Shown: one piece after another, positions 1 to 8,816 of the stretch | Layout: the number at the start of each line of letters is the position of its first letter | Position numbering within the stretch: position 1 is the stretch's first letter | Assembly (NCBI GenBank): GCA_050916095.1 | Contig: CP050901.1 | Coordinates: 186,001 to 250,000, forward strand | Source of the DNA: JANPCX01 sp050916095 | Lineage (GTDB): Bacteria; Pseudomonadota; Gammaproteobacteria; Burkholderiales; Burkholderiaceae_C | Length of the DNA: 64,000 nt | Direction of reading: 5' to 3' | Notes under the pieces: model-generated | The model's database searches: none | What the model was told of the DNA's origin: nothing | Seen by the model: only the letters and a program-made list of their open reading frames with translations | Program-made: the position numbers and the translations under genes

Positions 1-667
1 CAATGGCCTCTTGAATCGCTGCTGCATCAGCGCGTCGCATCAACCGTTTGCTGTCGCGCACGGCCCCCGGCGGCAGCGCATTGAAGCGCTCGGCCATGCG
101 GCGGGCGTGGTTGACCACCTCGCCGGCGGGCAACACGGCATTGGCGATGCCGAATTCCACGGCATCTGAACCCGTGAACGGGTCGCCCAGCAAAAGTTTC
201 TCTGCTGCTTTCACGTGGCCCATGAGGCGCGGAATGATGAGGCTGGCAGCGTACTCAGGCACCAAACCCAGGCTCACAAAGGGCATGGCCAAACGTGCTT
301 CGTCTGACACATAGACCAAGTCGCAGTGCAAGAGCATGGTGGTGCCTATGCCAATGGCGGCTCCGGTGACGGCGGCGACCACAGGCTTTTCACAGTCTTT
401 GAGGGCGGCCATGAAACGAAACACCGGCGAGTCCATGGGGTTGTCGCTGGAGGGTGCGCGCGCCATGAAGTCTTCCAGGTCGTTGCCTGAGGTGAAGATG
501 CCAGGCTGGCCTGTGATGAGCACGGCTCGCACGGCAGCTTCTTGTCTCGCAGCGTTCAAGGCATCGGCCATGGTTTGGTACATCTCAACCGTGAGCGCGT
601 TCTTTTTCTCAGGGCGCGCGATCTCGATCGTGGTGACGTTGTTGATGGTGGCGACTTTGATGCTCAT
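1..667 (-). CDS. enoyl-CoA hydratase/isomerase family protein, partial at window edge
   Basis: Crotonase-fold enzyme of acyl-CoA beta-oxidation. About 222 residues are visible, starting MSIKVATINN; the C-terminus lies beyond the left edge (family length about 260). The oxyanion-hole segments are seen: ITGQPGIFTSGNDL near residues 51-64 and PVVAAVTGAAIGIG near 95-108. The acid position near LGLVPEYAAS carries Glu138, but the position aligned with the first hydratase glutamate is Phe130. A single-Glu pattern is common in delta3,delta2-enoyl-CoA isomerases, so isomerase activity is possible (inference). It is the last visible gene of the minus-strand beta-oxidation operon and starts 23 bp after the thiolase stop. 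Confidence 0.88.
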   Translation of the reverse strand, partial: MSIKVATINNVTTIEIARPEKKNALTVEMYQTMADALNAARQEAAVRAVLITGQPGIFTSGNDLEDFMARAPSSDNPMDSPVFRFMAALKDCEKPVVAAVTGAAIGIGTTMLLHCDLVYVSDEARLAMPFVSLGLVPEYAASLIIPRLMGHVKAAEKLLLGDPFTGSDAVEFGIANAVLPAGEVVNHARRMAERFNALPPGAVRDSKRLMRRADAAAIQEAI

Positions 668-690
668 GGTTGTCCTTTACAAACGCGGCT

Positions 691-1929
691 TCAAACCCGC
701 TCAAAAATACCGGCAGCACCTTGGCCCGTGCCCACGCACATGCTGACCATGCCGTACTTCAGGTTGTGTCGTTGCAGGGCATGGATCACTGTCGCCGCAC
801 GAATGGCCCCTGTCGCGCCCAGCGGGTGGCCCAAAGCGATGGCACCGCCCATCGGGTTGACCTTGTTGCGATCCAGGTCCAGGGTGTTGAGTACCGCCAA
901 AGCTTGCGCCGCAAAGGCTTCGTTGAGTTCAATCCAATCAAGCTGAGATTGCTGCAAACCGGCATAACGCAAAGCCGCCGGTATGGCTTCAATCGGGCCG
1001 ATGCCCATGATCTCGGGCGGCACACCACGGCTGGCAAAACTCACGAAACGCGCCAGTGGTTTGAGGTTGAACTGTTTCACCGCTTTTTCGCTGGCCAGAA
1101 TCAAAGCGCCAGCGCCATCGCTGGTTTGTGAGCTGTTGCCCGCCGTCACGCTGCCCAACCCGGTGACCTTACCGGTGGGGTCTTTCGGTGCGGCAAACGC
1201 GGGCTTGAGTTTGGCCAGCCCTTCCAGCGAGGTATCGCTGCGCGGACCTTCGTCCAAACTCACGGTGCGGGTGCGGGTTTGGGATTCGCCTGATTCAGCA
1301 TTGGCGAGGTTGGGGAAACGGTCTACGACCTCAATGGGCGTGATCTCGGAAGTGAACTCACCGGCTTGTTGGGCCTTCAGCGCTTTCATGTGCGATTGGT
1401 AGGCGAATTCATCTTGAGCCTCGCGCGACACCTTCCACTGCTGCGCCACTTTCTCGGCGGTGAGGCCCATGCCGTAGGCGATGCCCAGGTTTTCATCTTT
1501 GGCGAACACCTCGGGGTTGAACGAGGGTTTGGCACCGCCCATGGGCACCAAGCTCATGGACTCTGCGCCGCCAGCAATCATGACGTCGGCTTCACCCACC
1601 CGAATGCGGTCTGCCGCCATTTGAATGGCCGTGAGGCCGGAGGCGCAAAAGCGGTTCACCGTGACGCCACCCACCGAATTCGGCAGGCCCGCCAGGGCCA
1701 CCGCGATGCGGGCCATGTTCATGCCTTGCTCGCCTTCCGGGAAGGAGCAGCCGATGACGGCGTCTTCAATCGCCTTGGGGTCGAGGTTGGGCACCTGGCG
1801 CAGCGCGCTTTGGATCACCGCGACCAGCAAATCGTCCGGCCGCGTGTTCTTGAAATAACCGCGCCCGGACTTGCCAATGGGGCTGCGGGTGGCAGCGACG
1901 ATGTAGGCTTCTTGGGTTTGTTTGCTCAT
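691..1929 (-). CDS. acetyl-CoA acyltransferase (thiolase)
   Basis: Thiolase, 412 aa, the full length for the family. It performs the CoA-dependent cleavage of 3-ketoacyl-CoA that ends each beta-oxidation round. The nucleophile is Cys95 in NRFCASGL, His368 lies in the GHPLGATGA block, and the second catalytic cysteine is Cys398 in CVGTGQG. The start ATG has an AGGAG ribosome site 6-7 bases upstream. It sits between the hydroxyacyl-CoA dehydrogenase/hydratase gene and an enoyl-CoA hydratase gene in one operon. A copy of the probable TetR operator lies 16-29 bp before its start, so it may also have its own promoter. FadA-type fatty-acid thiolase is the most likely role; acetoacetyl-CoA thiolase cannot be excluded from sequence alone. 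Confidence 0.93.
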   Translation of the reverse strand: MSKQTQEAYIVAATRSPIGKSGRGYFKNTRPDDLLVAVIQSALRQVPNLDPKAIEDAVIGCSFPEGEQGMNMARIAVALAGLPNSVGGVTVNRFCASGLTAIQMAADRIRVGEADVMIAGGAESMSLVPMGGAKPSFNPEVFAKDENLGIAYGMGLTAEKVAQQWKVSREAQDEFAYQSHMKALKAQQAGEFTSEITPIEVVDRFPNLANAESGESQTRTRTVSLDEGPRSDTSLEGLAKLKPAFAAPKDPTGKVTGLGSVTAGNSSQTSDGAGALILASEKAVKQFNLKPLARFVSFASRGVPPEIMGIGPIEAIPAALRYAGLQQSQLDWIELNEAFAAQALAVLNTLDLDRNKVNPMGGAIALGHPLGATGAIRAATVIHALQRHNLKYGMVSMCVGTGQGAAGIFERV

Positions 1930-1944
1930 GAATTTCTCCTTCAG

Positions 1945-1958
1945 AGAATGAACGTTCT
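1945..1958. promoter_or_regulatory. probable TetR operator before the thiolase gene
   Basis: AGAATGAACGTTCT. Its reverse complement, AGAACGTTCATTCT, differs by one base from the inverted repeat AGAACGTTCGTTCT at 7565-7578, just upstream of the TetR-family regulator that heads this operon. Two near-identical dyads in front of two genes of one regulon suggest that the regulator binds both. The regulator assignment is inference. Confidence 0.6.
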
Positions 1959-1960
1959 TG

Positions 1961-2033
1961 CCCGTTCGCCCTGAGCTTGTCGAAGGGCAGCGCGTACCGC
2001 CACCAAGGCTTCGACAAGCTCAGCCCGAACGGG
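1961..2033. repeat. REP-like palindromic repeat pair
   Basis: Two inverted copies of a GTTCGCCCTGAGCTTGTCG-type unit (1961-1987 and 2008-2033) separated by about 20 bp, capable of a long hairpin. The same unit recurs at 4493-4541, 21261-21330 and 21393-21465. It lies just downstream of the dehydrogenase/hydratase stop, within the operon, where it may act as an mRNA stabiliser or attenuator. No RAYT transposase gene is in the window. Confidence 0.85.
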
Positions 2034-2040
2034 ATTCGGT

Positions 2041-4437
2041 TTAGTTCCGCACAGGCTTTCCGGTTTGCAGCATGCCCATCACCCGCTCTTGCGTTTTGGG
2101 ATGCTCCAGCAGGGAACAGAAATGCTTGCGTTCCAGCGCCATCAAATAGGCCTCGTTGACGATGGAGCCTGCATCTACATCACCGCCCGTCAACACGTCC
2201 GCAATCAAGGTGGCAATGTGCTGGTCATGTTCGCTGATCATTCCGCCGTCACGCATATTGGCCAGTTGACCCTGGATGGTGGCTTTGGCAGACCGGCCTG
2301 TGACGGGAAACATCGCCTGCGTGGGCGGGCGGTAGCCACTGGCATAGAGGGCTTTGGCTTGCGCCAGGGCCACATAGAGCAGCTCGTCCTTGTGCGGAAC
2401 GATGACATCGCTCCAGAGCAAATAACCCAGCTTGCGGCTCTCGATCGCACTCGTGCCCACCTTGGCGGTGGCGGCGCTCAAGAAGCCATCTTTCAAGAAA
2501 GCGAAGGCGTCCAAGCTGGCGTTGCCTGCCGCTGCCATTTCTGCCGCACGGCGGGCAATGTAAGTGAGGCCCCCTGCGCCGGGCAGCAGGCCCACGCCCA
2601 CCTCCACCAGGCCGATGTAACTCTCCATCGTGGCCACCCGTTTGGCGCAGTACACCGCCAGTTCACAGCCACCGCCCAGGGCCATGCCGCGCACTGCGGC
2701 CACCACGGGCACTTGGGCGTACCGAATGCGCAGCATCGCGTCTTGCAGTTTTTTCTCTTCGGGGGCGATGCCTTTGGCACCCATCTTCATGAAGATGGGC
2801 ATCAGTGCTTCGAGGTTGGCACCGGCTGAGAACACATCGTCGGGCGACCAGATCACGAGGCCTTGGTAACTTTGCTCGGCCAGTTCCACCGCCTTGACCA
2901 AACCTTCAGACACCGTGGGGCTGATGAGGTGCAGTTTGGCGGTGATGCTGGCGATCAGCACCTCGCCATCCAGGGTCCAGACACGCAGCTCGTCGTTCTT
3001 GAAAACCTCGGTGCCCGCTTTGAGCGGTGCGGTGGCCCCTGAACCGAACACGCTCTCGGGGAAATGCTGGCGCTGGTAGACCGGCAGGGTGCTGCGTGGG
3101 ACGAATTTGTTTTGTGAGGCACTCCACGAACCTTCGGGGGTGTGCACTCCCCCTTTGTCGGCCACCGGCCCTTCAAAGACCCAGGCGGGCAGTGGGGCGG
3201 CACTCAAGGCCTTGCCGGCTTCGATGTCGGCTTTGACCCACTCGGCCACCTGCTTCCAGCCGGCTTCTTGCCAGAGTTCAAACGGACCCTGGGTGGACCC
3301 AAACCCCCAGCGCATGGCGAAGTCAATCTCACGCGCGGAATCAGCCACTTCGGCCAGGTGCACGGCGCAGTAGTGGAAGCTGTCGCGCAGAATCGCCCAG
3401 AGGAACTGCGCCTGCGGGTTGCTCGATTCACGCAGCAACTTCAAACGCTCGGGCGCAGGTTTCTTGAGCATGCGGGCCACGATCTCGTCGGCCTTGCCGC
3501 CACTGGGCACATAGTCCGCCTTGGCAGGGTCGAGCCGCAGGATGTCTTTGCCTACCTTTTTGTAAAAGCCCGCGCCGCTTTTTTGACCCAAAGCACCTTG
3601 GGCGATCAAAGCGGTGACCACAGCAGGCGTGGCGTAGCTTGAATAAAACGGATCGTCCTTCAGGTTGTCCTGCAAGGTTTTGATCACATGGTCCATGGTG
3701 TCCAGGCCCACCACGTCGGCGGTGCGGAAGGTGCCTGAACTGGCGCGGCCGAGTTTTTTGCCAGTGAGGTCGTCCACCACGTCGTAGGTCAAACCGAAGG
3801 TTTCGGCTTCTTTGATCGTGGCCAACATGCCGGCAATGCCGACGCGGTTGGCGATGAAGTTGGGTGTGTCTTTGGCACGCACCACGCTCTTGCCGAGCGC
3901 AGTGGTGACAAACGCTTCGAGCTGATCGAGTATTTCGGCTTGGGTCGTGGGCGTGGGAATCAACTCCACCAGGCTCATGTAACGCGGTGGATTGAAGAAG
4001 TGGATGCCGCAGAACCGAGGGCGGATGGCTTCGGGCAGCACCTCAGAGAGTTTGGTGATGGACAGCCCGGACGTATTGCTGGCCACGATCGCATGCGGCG
4101 CAATGAAAGGCGCGATCTTGGTGTAGAGGTCAAGCTTCCAGTCCATGCGCTCGGCGATGGCCTCGATGATGAGGTCGCAGCCCAAAAGCAAGTCGCTGTG
4201 TTCTTCGTAGTTGGCCTGCTGAATCAACGCGGCGTCTTCGGGAATGCCCAGTGGTGCGGGCTTGAGCTTTTTGAGCCCATCGACGGCTTTGGTGACGACG
4301 CCGTTTTTGGGCCCTTCTTTGGCGGGCAAGTCAAACAGCACCACCGGCACCTTGACGTTGACCAGATGGGCTGCGATTTGCGCGCCCATCACGCCCGCGC
4401 CGAGCACTGCCACCTTGCATACATTGAATCGGTTCAT
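2041..4437 (-). CDS. fused 3-hydroxyacyl-CoA dehydrogenase / enoyl-CoA hydratase
   Basis: Bifunctional beta-oxidation enzyme, 798 aa from the chosen start. The N-terminal half is the NAD-dependent 3-hydroxyacyl-CoA dehydrogenase (GAGVMG at residues 13-18, then ASNTSGLSI and HFFNPP). The C-terminal third is a crotonase domain (VVAAVRGMALGGGCELA). This order is the reverse of Escherichia coli FadB/FadJ and matches FadN-type proteins. The start was chosen at the third in-frame ATG (MNRFNVCKVAVLG) because AAAGGA lies 7-8 bases before it; an upstream ATG at 4461 is possible. It is the central gene of the operon, with REP palindromes on both sides. Confidence 0.92.
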   Translation of the reverse strand: MNRFNVCKVAVLGAGVMGAQIAAHLVNVKVPVVLFDLPAKEGPKNGVVTKAVDGLKKLKPAPLGIPEDAALIQQANYEEHSDLLLGCDLIIEAIAERMDWKLDLYTKIAPFIAPHAIVASNTSGLSITKLSEVLPEAIRPRFCGIHFFNPPRYMSLVELIPTPTTQAEILDQLEAFVTTALGKSVVRAKDTPNFIANRVGIAGMLATIKEAETFGLTYDVVDDLTGKKLGRASSGTFRTADVVGLDTMDHVIKTLQDNLKDDPFYSSYATPAVVTALIAQGALGQKSGAGFYKKVGKDILRLDPAKADYVPSGGKADEIVARMLKKPAPERLKLLRESSNPQAQFLWAILRDSFHYCAVHLAEVADSAREIDFAMRWGFGSTQGPFELWQEAGWKQVAEWVKADIEAGKALSAAPLPAWVFEGPVADKGGVHTPEGSWSASQNKFVPRSTLPVYQRQHFPESVFGSGATAPLKAGTEVFKNDELRVWTLDGEVLIASITAKLHLISPTVSEGLVKAVELAEQSYQGLVIWSPDDVFSAGANLEALMPIFMKMGAKGIAPEEKKLQDAMLRIRYAQVPVVAAVRGMALGGGCELAVYCAKRVATMESYIGLVEVGVGLLPGAGGLTYIARRAAEMAAAGNASLDAFAFLKDGFLSAATAKVGTSAIESRKLGYLLWSDVIVPHKDELLYVALAQAKALYASGYRPPTQAMFPVTGRSAKATIQGQLANMRDGGMISEHDQHIATLIADVLTGGDVDAGSIVNEAYLMALERKHFCSLLEHPKTQERVMGMLQTGKPVRN

Positions 4438-4492
4438 CAGATCGTCCTTTGTCATGTCCACTTCAACTTGCGTTCACCATGAGCCTAACTTC

Positions 4493-4541
4493 CGTTCGCC
4501 CTGAGCTTGTCGAAGGGCTTCGACAGGCTCAGCCCGAACGG
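4493..4541. repeat. REP-like palindrome
   Basis: Compact inverted repeat of the CCGTTCGCCCTGAGC unit with almost no loop, lying between the DUF2147 gene stop and the dehydrogenase/hydratase start. It is the same family as the repeats at 1961, 21261 and 21393. Confidence 0.85.
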
Positions 4542-4546
4542 AAAAA

Positions 4547-5002
4547 CTACTCCACCCGAATCCACGTTTGCGTGCGACCCAGCATGGGAACACCGACAAA
4601 ACCACGTACTTCCAGTTTTGCACCGCCGTCAATCGGCTTGAGGCGAACTTTGTAAACCTTGCCTTCTTTGGCATCGGTGATGGTGCCACCACCCCAAACG
4701 GTTTTGTCTTCTGCATCTTGTTTGACGCCGCGAATCACTGGCAAACCGATCAGCGGTTTGTCTTTGAGGTCGTCCGTGCACAAATCGCACACGGCATCTT
4801 GTTTGGCGTCGGCACCAAGCAGCTTTTCTACCTTGCCGGTCAGCACACCGCCCGCCTCGGTGATGCGAACCAAGGAGCGTTCAGTTTTGGTTTTGTCATC
4901 GATGGTTTTCCACAAACCCACAGGCGTGGCCTGCGCCAACGCATAACCGCTGAACATCAAGGTCGATGCAGCCAGAACAAATTGAAGTTGACGGTTGAAC
5001 AT
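4547..5002 (-). CDS. DUF2147 domain secreted protein
   Basis: 151-aa exported protein. A signal peptide is clear (MFNRQLQFVLAASTLMFSGYA, cleavage near ALAQA). The mature part opens with TPVGLWKTIDD and contains a CDLCTDD motif and a C-terminal WGGGTITDAKEGKVYKV strand pattern, typical of the lipocalin-like DUF2147 family of unknown function. It lies between the acyl-CoA dehydrogenase and the dehydrogenase/hydratase genes on the same strand, 32 bp after the dehydrogenase stop, so it is co-transcribed with beta-oxidation genes. A role in handling fatty acids at the envelope is conceivable but unproven. Confidence 0.85.
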   Translation of the reverse strand: MFNRQLQFVLAASTLMFSGYALAQATPVGLWKTIDDKTKTERSLVRITEAGGVLTGKVEKLLGADAKQDAVCDLCTDDLKDKPLIGLPVIRGVKQDAEDKTVWGGGTITDAKEGKVYKVRLKPIDGGAKLEVRGFVGVPMLGRTQTWIRVE

Positions 5003-5034
5003 TTTTGTCTCCTGTGATTGTTGAGAGAGATCGT

Positions 5035-6825
5035 TCAGAACAAAGCTTCGTCCATGTCCATCAAGGACTTGGATCCAGCCCGGGCACTGCGAATCAAGCC
5101 CGCCGTTTCAGGCAGCAGCTTGGCGAAATAAAAACGCGCGGTGTGCAGCTTGGCGGTGTAGAACGGATCGCCACTGTCTTTTTTCTCAAGTGCCACCTTG
5201 GCCATGCGGGCCCAAAAGTAGGCGAACACCAAGTGGCCGCAAACACGCAGGTAGTCCACTGCCGCCGCGCCCACTTCATCTGCGTTTTGGAAGGCTTTCA
5301 TGCCCATCTCGGTGGTGAGTTTGGTGACCTTGTCACCCAAGTCGGCCAGCGGATTCACAAACTCTTGCATGGCTTCGTTCACACCTTCGTCTTCAATGAA
5401 GGCGGTGACCTTGGCACCAAACTTCTTCAGCTTGGCGCCGTTGTCGCCCAACACTTTGCGGCCCAGCAAATCGAGCGACTGGATGGTGTTGGTGCCTTCG
5501 TAAATCATGTTGATGCGGGCGTCGCGAACAAACTGCTCCATGCCCCATTCGCGGATGTAGCCATGACCGCCAAACACCTGCATGCAGTGCGAGGTGGCGA
5601 GCCAAGCGTTGTCGGTGAGAAAGGCCTTGACGATGGGCGTGAGCAAGGCCACTTCATCAGCGGCGTCTTTGCGCACATCTTCATCTTCACTTGAAATTTC
5701 CTGGTCCAGCAAGGACGCCACATACAGCGCCAAGGCACGACCGCCTTCGGCATAAGCACGCGCCGTGAGCAACATCTTGCGCACATCGGGGTGCACGATG
5801 ATGCTGTCGGCAGGTTGGTCAGGCGACTTGGGGCCGGTCAGCGAGCGCATTTGGCGGCGATCCTTGGCATAAGCCACTGCGTTTTGATAGGCCACCTCGG
5901 TCAGTCCCAAGGACTGCATGCCCACGCCCAGACGCGCCGCATTCATCATCACGAACATCGCGGCCAAGCCTTTGTGGGGTTCTCCCACCAGCCAACCCTG
6001 GGCACCATCCAGGTTGATCTGCGCGGTGGCATTGCCGTGGATGCCCATTTTGTGTTCCAGCGCCCCGCAGAAAATCGGGTTGCGTGCGCCCAGAGAACCA
6101 TCGCTGTTAACCAAAAACTTCGGCACCACAAAGAGTGAAATGCCTTTGCTGCCCACAGGCGCATCCGGCAAACGCGCCAACACCAAATGGATGATGTTGC
6201 TCACCAGATCATGGTCGCCGGCACTGATGAAAATTTTGTTGCCGGTGATTTTGTAGCTGCCGTCGGGTTGCGGTTCCGCCTTGCTGCGCAGCAGCCCAAG
6301 GTCGGTGCCGCAGTGCGGTTCTGTCAGGCACATGGTGCCTGTCCACTCACCGCTGGTGAGTTTGGGCAGATAGGTTTTTTGCTGCTCGGGTGTGCCGTGG
6401 GCGTGCAGGCATTCGTAGGCGCCATGCGTCAGGCCGGGGTACATGGTCCAGGCCTGGTTGGCGCTGTTGAGCATTTCGTAGAAGGCCTGGTTCACCGTGA
6501 CGGGCAGGCCTTGCCCGCCATAGGTCGGATCGCAACTCAGAGCAGGCCAGCCACCTTGCACATAGGTGTCATAGGCCGCCTTGAAGCCCGTAGGGGCTTT
6601 GACTTCATGGGTGGTCTTGTCCAGGGTGCACCCCTGGGCGTCGCCGCTTTGGTTCAAGGGCTGGATCACTTCAGCCGCGAACTTGCCGCCTTCCTCTAAC
6701 ACCGCATTGATGGTGTCTTCGTCCATCTCGGCATGCCGTGGCAGCGTTTTCAGCACGTCACTCAGGTGCAGTACCTCGTGCATCACAAACTTCATGTCGC
6801 GCAGAGGGGGGGTGTACTGGGGCAT
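5035..6825 (-). CDS. acyl-CoA dehydrogenase, large type with C-terminal extension
   Basis: FAD-dependent acyl-CoA dehydrogenase, 596 aa, making the trans-2-enoyl-CoA in the first beta-oxidation step. It opens with the short N-terminal motif YTPPLRDMKFVMHEVL seen in this subfamily. The acyl-CoA dehydrogenase signature MCLTEPHCGTDLG and the FAD-binding GGHGYIREWGMEQ follow. The catalytic base is the Glu of YEGTNTIQS, and a helical C-terminal domain of about 130 residues comes after it. It starts 25 bp after the TetR gene stop, so the regulator and enzyme form one transcript. Confidence 0.94.
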   Translation of the reverse strand: MPQYTPPLRDMKFVMHEVLHLSDVLKTLPRHAEMDEDTINAVLEEGGKFAAEVIQPLNQSGDAQGCTLDKTTHEVKAPTGFKAAYDTYVQGGWPALSCDPTYGGQGLPVTVNQAFYEMLNSANQAWTMYPGLTHGAYECLHAHGTPEQQKTYLPKLTSGEWTGTMCLTEPHCGTDLGLLRSKAEPQPDGSYKITGNKIFISAGDHDLVSNIIHLVLARLPDAPVGSKGISLFVVPKFLVNSDGSLGARNPIFCGALEHKMGIHGNATAQINLDGAQGWLVGEPHKGLAAMFVMMNAARLGVGMQSLGLTEVAYQNAVAYAKDRRQMRSLTGPKSPDQPADSIIVHPDVRKMLLTARAYAEGGRALALYVASLLDQEISSEDEDVRKDAADEVALLTPIVKAFLTDNAWLATSHCMQVFGGHGYIREWGMEQFVRDARINMIYEGTNTIQSLDLLGRKVLGDNGAKLKKFGAKVTAFIEDEGVNEAMQEFVNPLADLGDKVTKLTTEMGMKAFQNADEVGAAAVDYLRVCGHLVFAYFWARMAKVALEKKDSGDPFYTAKLHTARFYFAKLLPETAGLIRSARAGSKSLMDMDEALF

Positions 6826-6850
6826 GGTCAGTCTCCGTTTTGAGGATGGG

Positions 6851-7549
6851 TTAGTTGTTGGGCGTCCGCTTGTTCTGCGGCTTTTTCTTCGTCGAAGCTA
6901 TTGCTGGTGACTGACTGGCATATCGCGCCACCACCCCCTCAAACGCCCGCAGTGCGTGCGTCACAGCATGAGTTTTGTGCAAAAAACGGGCATCGTGGTG
7001 CAAGGCGAGGATCAAGCCATGCACCTCGAACAGCATTTGTTCGGGATCCGTGTCGGCACGCAAATGACCTTGGCTGGTGGCTTGCACGATGGCGCGCGCC
7101 AATGCGCTGTGCCACATGCTCACCATGGTGACCAGCGCATCTCGGACCGCACCGGGCCTGTCATCAAACTCCACCGCACCGCTGATGTAGAGGCAGCCCG
7201 AGTCAATCTCCACGGACACACGTTTGACCCAATAGGCAAACATGGCCTGCAAACGCGGCAACCCGCGAGCTTCTTGCAGCGCCGGCGTGAACACCTCTTC
7301 TTCAAAGCGGCGGTGGTACTCACGCACGACCGAAATTTGCAGTTCTTCGCGTGAACCAAAGTGGGCAAACACGCCCGACTTGCTCATTTGCGTGGTCTCG
7401 GCCAATGCGCCGATCGACAAACCCTCCAAACCCTTTTGCGATGCCAAAACAAGTGCGGCTTCCAAAATGGTCGCCCGCGTCTGCCGTCCCTTGAGCAAAG
7501 GGCGAGCGGGCACGTAGTCAGCAAGGGCTTGGGTAGAGGGTTCGGGCAC
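6851..7549 (-). CDS. TetR/AcrR family transcriptional regulator
   Basis: 232-aa regulator. The N-terminal helix-turn-helix domain spans about residues 20-75 (RATILEAALVLASQKG ... TQMSKSGVFAHFGSREELQ). The helical C-terminal ligand domain is like those of TetR proteins near acyl-CoA metabolism genes, and the tail is basic (KKKPQNKRTPNN). It is the first gene of the minus-strand beta-oxidation operon, and a perfect inverted repeat lies 16 bp before its start, consistent with autoregulation. The ligand is probably an acyl-CoA, by context only. Confidence 0.92.
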   Translation of the reverse strand: MPEPSTQALADYVPARPLLKGRQTRATILEAALVLASQKGLEGLSIGALAETTQMSKSGVFAHFGSREELQISVVREYHRRFEEEVFTPALQEARGLPRLQAMFAYWVKRVSVEIDSGCLYISGAVEFDDRPGAVRDALVTMVSMWHSALARAIVQATSQGHLRADTDPEQMLFEVHGLILALHHDARFLHKTHAVTHALRAFEGVVARYASQSPAIASTKKKPQNKRTPNN

Positions 7550-7564
7550 AACGAGCTCAAGAAA

Positions 7565-7578
7565 AGAACGTTCGTTCT
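7565..7578. promoter_or_regulatory. probable TetR operator before the regulator gene
   Basis: AGAACGTTCGTTCT, 6-bp arms AGAACG/CGTTCT around TT, 16-29 bp upstream of the TetR start. It matches the site at 1945-1958 with one mismatch. Confidence 0.65.
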
Positions 7579-7850
7579 ATTTTGCAGAAAACCACAGCCT
7601 GCAGGGGCACCGACGGCGTCTTTTTCTAGGCGTCGCTGCCTAGTTCGTTGTTACGCACCGTCAATCGCGGGTTAACCCGCAAGGATGCGGCCCCCGGTTG
7701 GCTGCGATGAGCGCATGCTGTAGAAGCGCTGCCAACACTGCGTGTCTCTTTGATGAACCCCTCGGCAAAACCACAAGCCCAGCGCTCACTGCACCACGGA
7801 TATTGAGTCAAGGCGATAGATTGATTACTCTTCGGGTAAGGAGCAAAGCC
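7579..7850. other. intergenic region between the TetR and HNH genes
   Basis: Divergent promoter region. The only structure seen is a perfect 14-bp palindrome GCGGGTTAACCCGC at 7667-7680. An AAGGAG ribosome site at 7838-7843 serves the HNH gene. No coding potential was recognised. Confidence 0.5.
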
Positions 7851-8408
7851 GTGGAAGTACTGCAACTCGATGTGTCGGGCCGCCCGCAAGCTTGGATCTC
7901 TGCCAAAGAGGCCGCCCTGATTTACGCCAGCGATGGGGTGTCTTGGACTCTCGGAGACGCGTTTTATGTGCTGCGCGGTGGTACGCAGCAACGCACCGGT
8001 TTGCAGTCCCGAATTGAGGTACATCCCATCATCGCCGTCAAAGGTTCTGTTCCAAGCCGCGCCTGGCGACAAGCCCCTGCCCTGACCAACCCCAAACTGT
8101 TTTCACGTGATCGCCACATCTGTGCCTACTGCGGCGGCCACTTCCACATTGACGATTTGACCCGCGAGCACATCATCCCCACCTCACGCGGTGGCGACGA
8201 CAGCTGGATGAACTGCATCACCGCCTGCCGTGGCTGCAATGGCCACAAAGGCAACCGCCTGCCGGAAGAAGTGAACATGAGTTTGCTTTACTTGCCCTAT
8301 GTGCCCAGCTTGCACGAAGACATGATCCTGCGCGGCAGGCGCATCTTGGCCGACCAGATGGAGTTCTTGATGGCCAGCGTGCCCAAACACAGTCGGTTGT
8401 TGGTTTAA
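7851..8408 (+). CDS. HNH endonuclease
   Basis: 185-aa protein of the HNH nuclease superfamily common in Burkholderiales. The start is a GTG with AAGGAG 7 bases upstream; the reading frame opens further upstream but without a ribosome site. The N-terminal half (VLQLDVSGRPQAWISAKEAA) is the family-specific part. The nuclease core is CAYCGG ... REHIIPTSRGG ... WMNCITACRGCNGHKGNR, with two CxxC zinc pairs, the first His in EHI, and the Asn/His of the betabeta-alpha-metal fold. Its substrate is unknown, and it has no restriction or phage partner nearby. Confidence 0.88.
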   Translation: MEVLQLDVSGRPQAWISAKEAALIYASDGVSWTLGDAFYVLRGGTQQRTGLQSRIEVHPIIAVKGSVPSRAWRQAPALTNPKLFSRDRHICAYCGGHFHIDDLTREHIIPTSRGGDDSWMNCITACRGCNGHKGNRLPEEVNMSLLYLPYVPSLHEDMILRGRRILADQMEFLMASVPKHSRLLV

Positions 8409-8816
8409 TCCAGCTCCTGCAGTTGAACGTCCCCGAGTGGGCCGTGAGGCGGCGCGTTGGCAAGGGTGACCACAGTGCGCACCGATGGCGCACAGGTCGA
8501 CCAAAATGACCGATTTCCATGCGCGTAGTGCGCAAGGCACCTGCGCTGCATTTGCATCAGTGCGGCCCCCCAAAAAAAACGGATCACTCAGACGCGGCTT
8601 CAACCACTGGCGTCGAGAAGGTAGAGTCCGGCACAACCCCGCGTTCGTGAACGCTTCAACTCGCGAGTGAAATCGCGTGGGCACGCTGATAACTCGCCCG
8701 CAGTGTTGTTCGTCATCGGCCCGCACGCCCTGCCAGGCCGAGGATTTCGAGGCGATCGCGACCTTGAGACTTCGCCTCAGACCACTGGCTTGGGGCTCGT
8801 GCCAAGCGGGATAACG
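8409..8816. other. non-coding stretch
   Basis: About 400 bp between convergent genes. All reading frames here look like chance frames, and no hairpin terminator, repeat or RNA gene was recognised. Confidence 0.4.
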
